From contig CANQTI010000004.1 of NCBI GenBank assembly GCA_947626725.1, forward strand, positions 1 through 30,662: a DNA stretch of 30,662 nt, in the 5' to 3' direction. Positions 30,412 to 30,662 of this stretch are shown here, in pieces (position 1 is the first letter of the stretch; every line of letters starts with the position of its first letter). This DNA comes from an uncultured Eisenbergiella sp. (GTDB lineage: Bacteria; Bacillota; Clostridia; Lachnospirales; Lachnospiraceae). Under the pieces are notes generated by a model, which worked only from the letters and a program-made list of their open reading frames with translations, had not been told where the DNA came from and ran no database searches. The translations under genes and the position numbers were made by a program.

Positions 30412-30497
30412 ATTTTCATTCGGGCCGGCAGGAAACCGCAAAGCGTGTTTCCCTCCGTTCCCGGTCATTTCCAAACGCAGACTGCGCTTTTCAATGC

Positions 30498-30662
30498 TTA
30501 TTTGTACAGCTCGTCGAACTGTCTCTGCAGCTCCTCGGTCACTTCGTTGATGCCGGCGGCTTCCAGAGCGCTCTGGAACTCGGCGACGATCTCTTCCGCG
30601 GTCCCTTTGTACTTACCGAAGGAGATCTGCTTCATGTAGTTCTCGAAGACCTCGTTGATGTT
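30498..30662 (-). CDS. ABC transporter sugar-binding lipoprotein, C-terminal end only
   Basis: The minus-strand frame is open from the right edge to TAA at 30498-30500 and gives the last 54 residues: E-N-Y-M-K-Q-I-S-F-G-K-Y-K-G, then E-F-Q-S-A-L-E-A-A-G-I-N-E-V, E-L-Q-R-Q-F-D-E-L. This is the typical ending of Firmicutes extracellular solute-binding proteins with a DUF3502-like C-terminus, which deliver oligosaccharides to an ABC importer. The N-terminus and the permease genes are outside the window. It ends at the terminator noted above. Confidence 0.8.
   Translation of the reverse strand, partial: NINEVFENYMKQISFGKYKGTAEEIVAEFQSALEAAGINEVTEELQRQFDELYK

Overview
The window is the late and replication half of a tailed-phage (siphovirus, HK97-type) prophage, about 1-22,860, read almost entirely on the minus strand. 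It is joined on the right to a stretch of bacterial chromosome with carbohydrate-use genes (about 22,920-30,662). Moderately high G+C, strong AGGAGG ribosome sites, a YerC-type TrpR-like regulator, a GH2 beta-galactosidase, a GH43-like enzyme, a MATE transporter, an AraC regulator and the end of a sugar-binding lipoprotein together suggest a gut Clostridia host, probably Lachnospiraceae. That taxonomy is inference.

Prophage, in transcription order (right to left). A small HTH protein (22,833) and three small unknown genes are followed by a plasmid-like replication block: an HUH rolling-circle-type Rep, an RNase H-like protein, PcfK and PcfJ. Next come a 466-aa ParB-like/DUF3850-like protein, an HNH nuclease, a small unknown protein, a PD-(D/E)XK-like protein and a sigma-region-4/ArpU-like late regulator. 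A terminator hairpin (14,381-14,411) separates these from the packaging and morphogenesis genes. Those run HNH-kinase fusion, TerS, TerL, portal, prohead protease, HK97 capsid with scaffold domain, an unknown small protein, head-tail connector, head closure, HK97 gp10-like, tail terminator, major tail protein, the tail assembly chaperone pair made by a -1 frameshift on A9-G, tape measure, distal tail protein, and a tail endopeptidase-like protein that runs off the left edge. Most genes overlap by 4 to 60 bp, as in one long operon. No integrase, repressor or lysis gene is in view; they must lie to the left or be missing.

Chromosomal flank. After two strong hairpins and a 37-bp tandem repeat come yerC (-), a GH43-like gene (-), an intergenic region with about thirteen copies of a 16-bp repeat, the GH2 gene (+), MATE (+), an exceptional 283-bp palindrome (66-bp perfect arms) covering both convergent stop codons, an AraC regulator (-), and the C-terminus of a solute-binding protein (-).

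The most notable signals are: (1) a consensus promoter (TTGACA-17-TATGAT) followed about 35 nt later by a perfect terminator, on the strand opposite the Rep leader, predicting a roughly 56-nt antisense RNA like plasmid copy-control RNAs; (2) the large convergent-gene palindrome; (3) an in-frame amber codon in what looks like the original Rep N-terminus; (4) an internal ribosome site and ATG between the scaffold and capsid domains; (5) the chaperone frameshift; (6) the PcfJ/PcfK/RNase H-like/Rep cassette in a phage; and (7) several minisatellites around the glycosidase genes.
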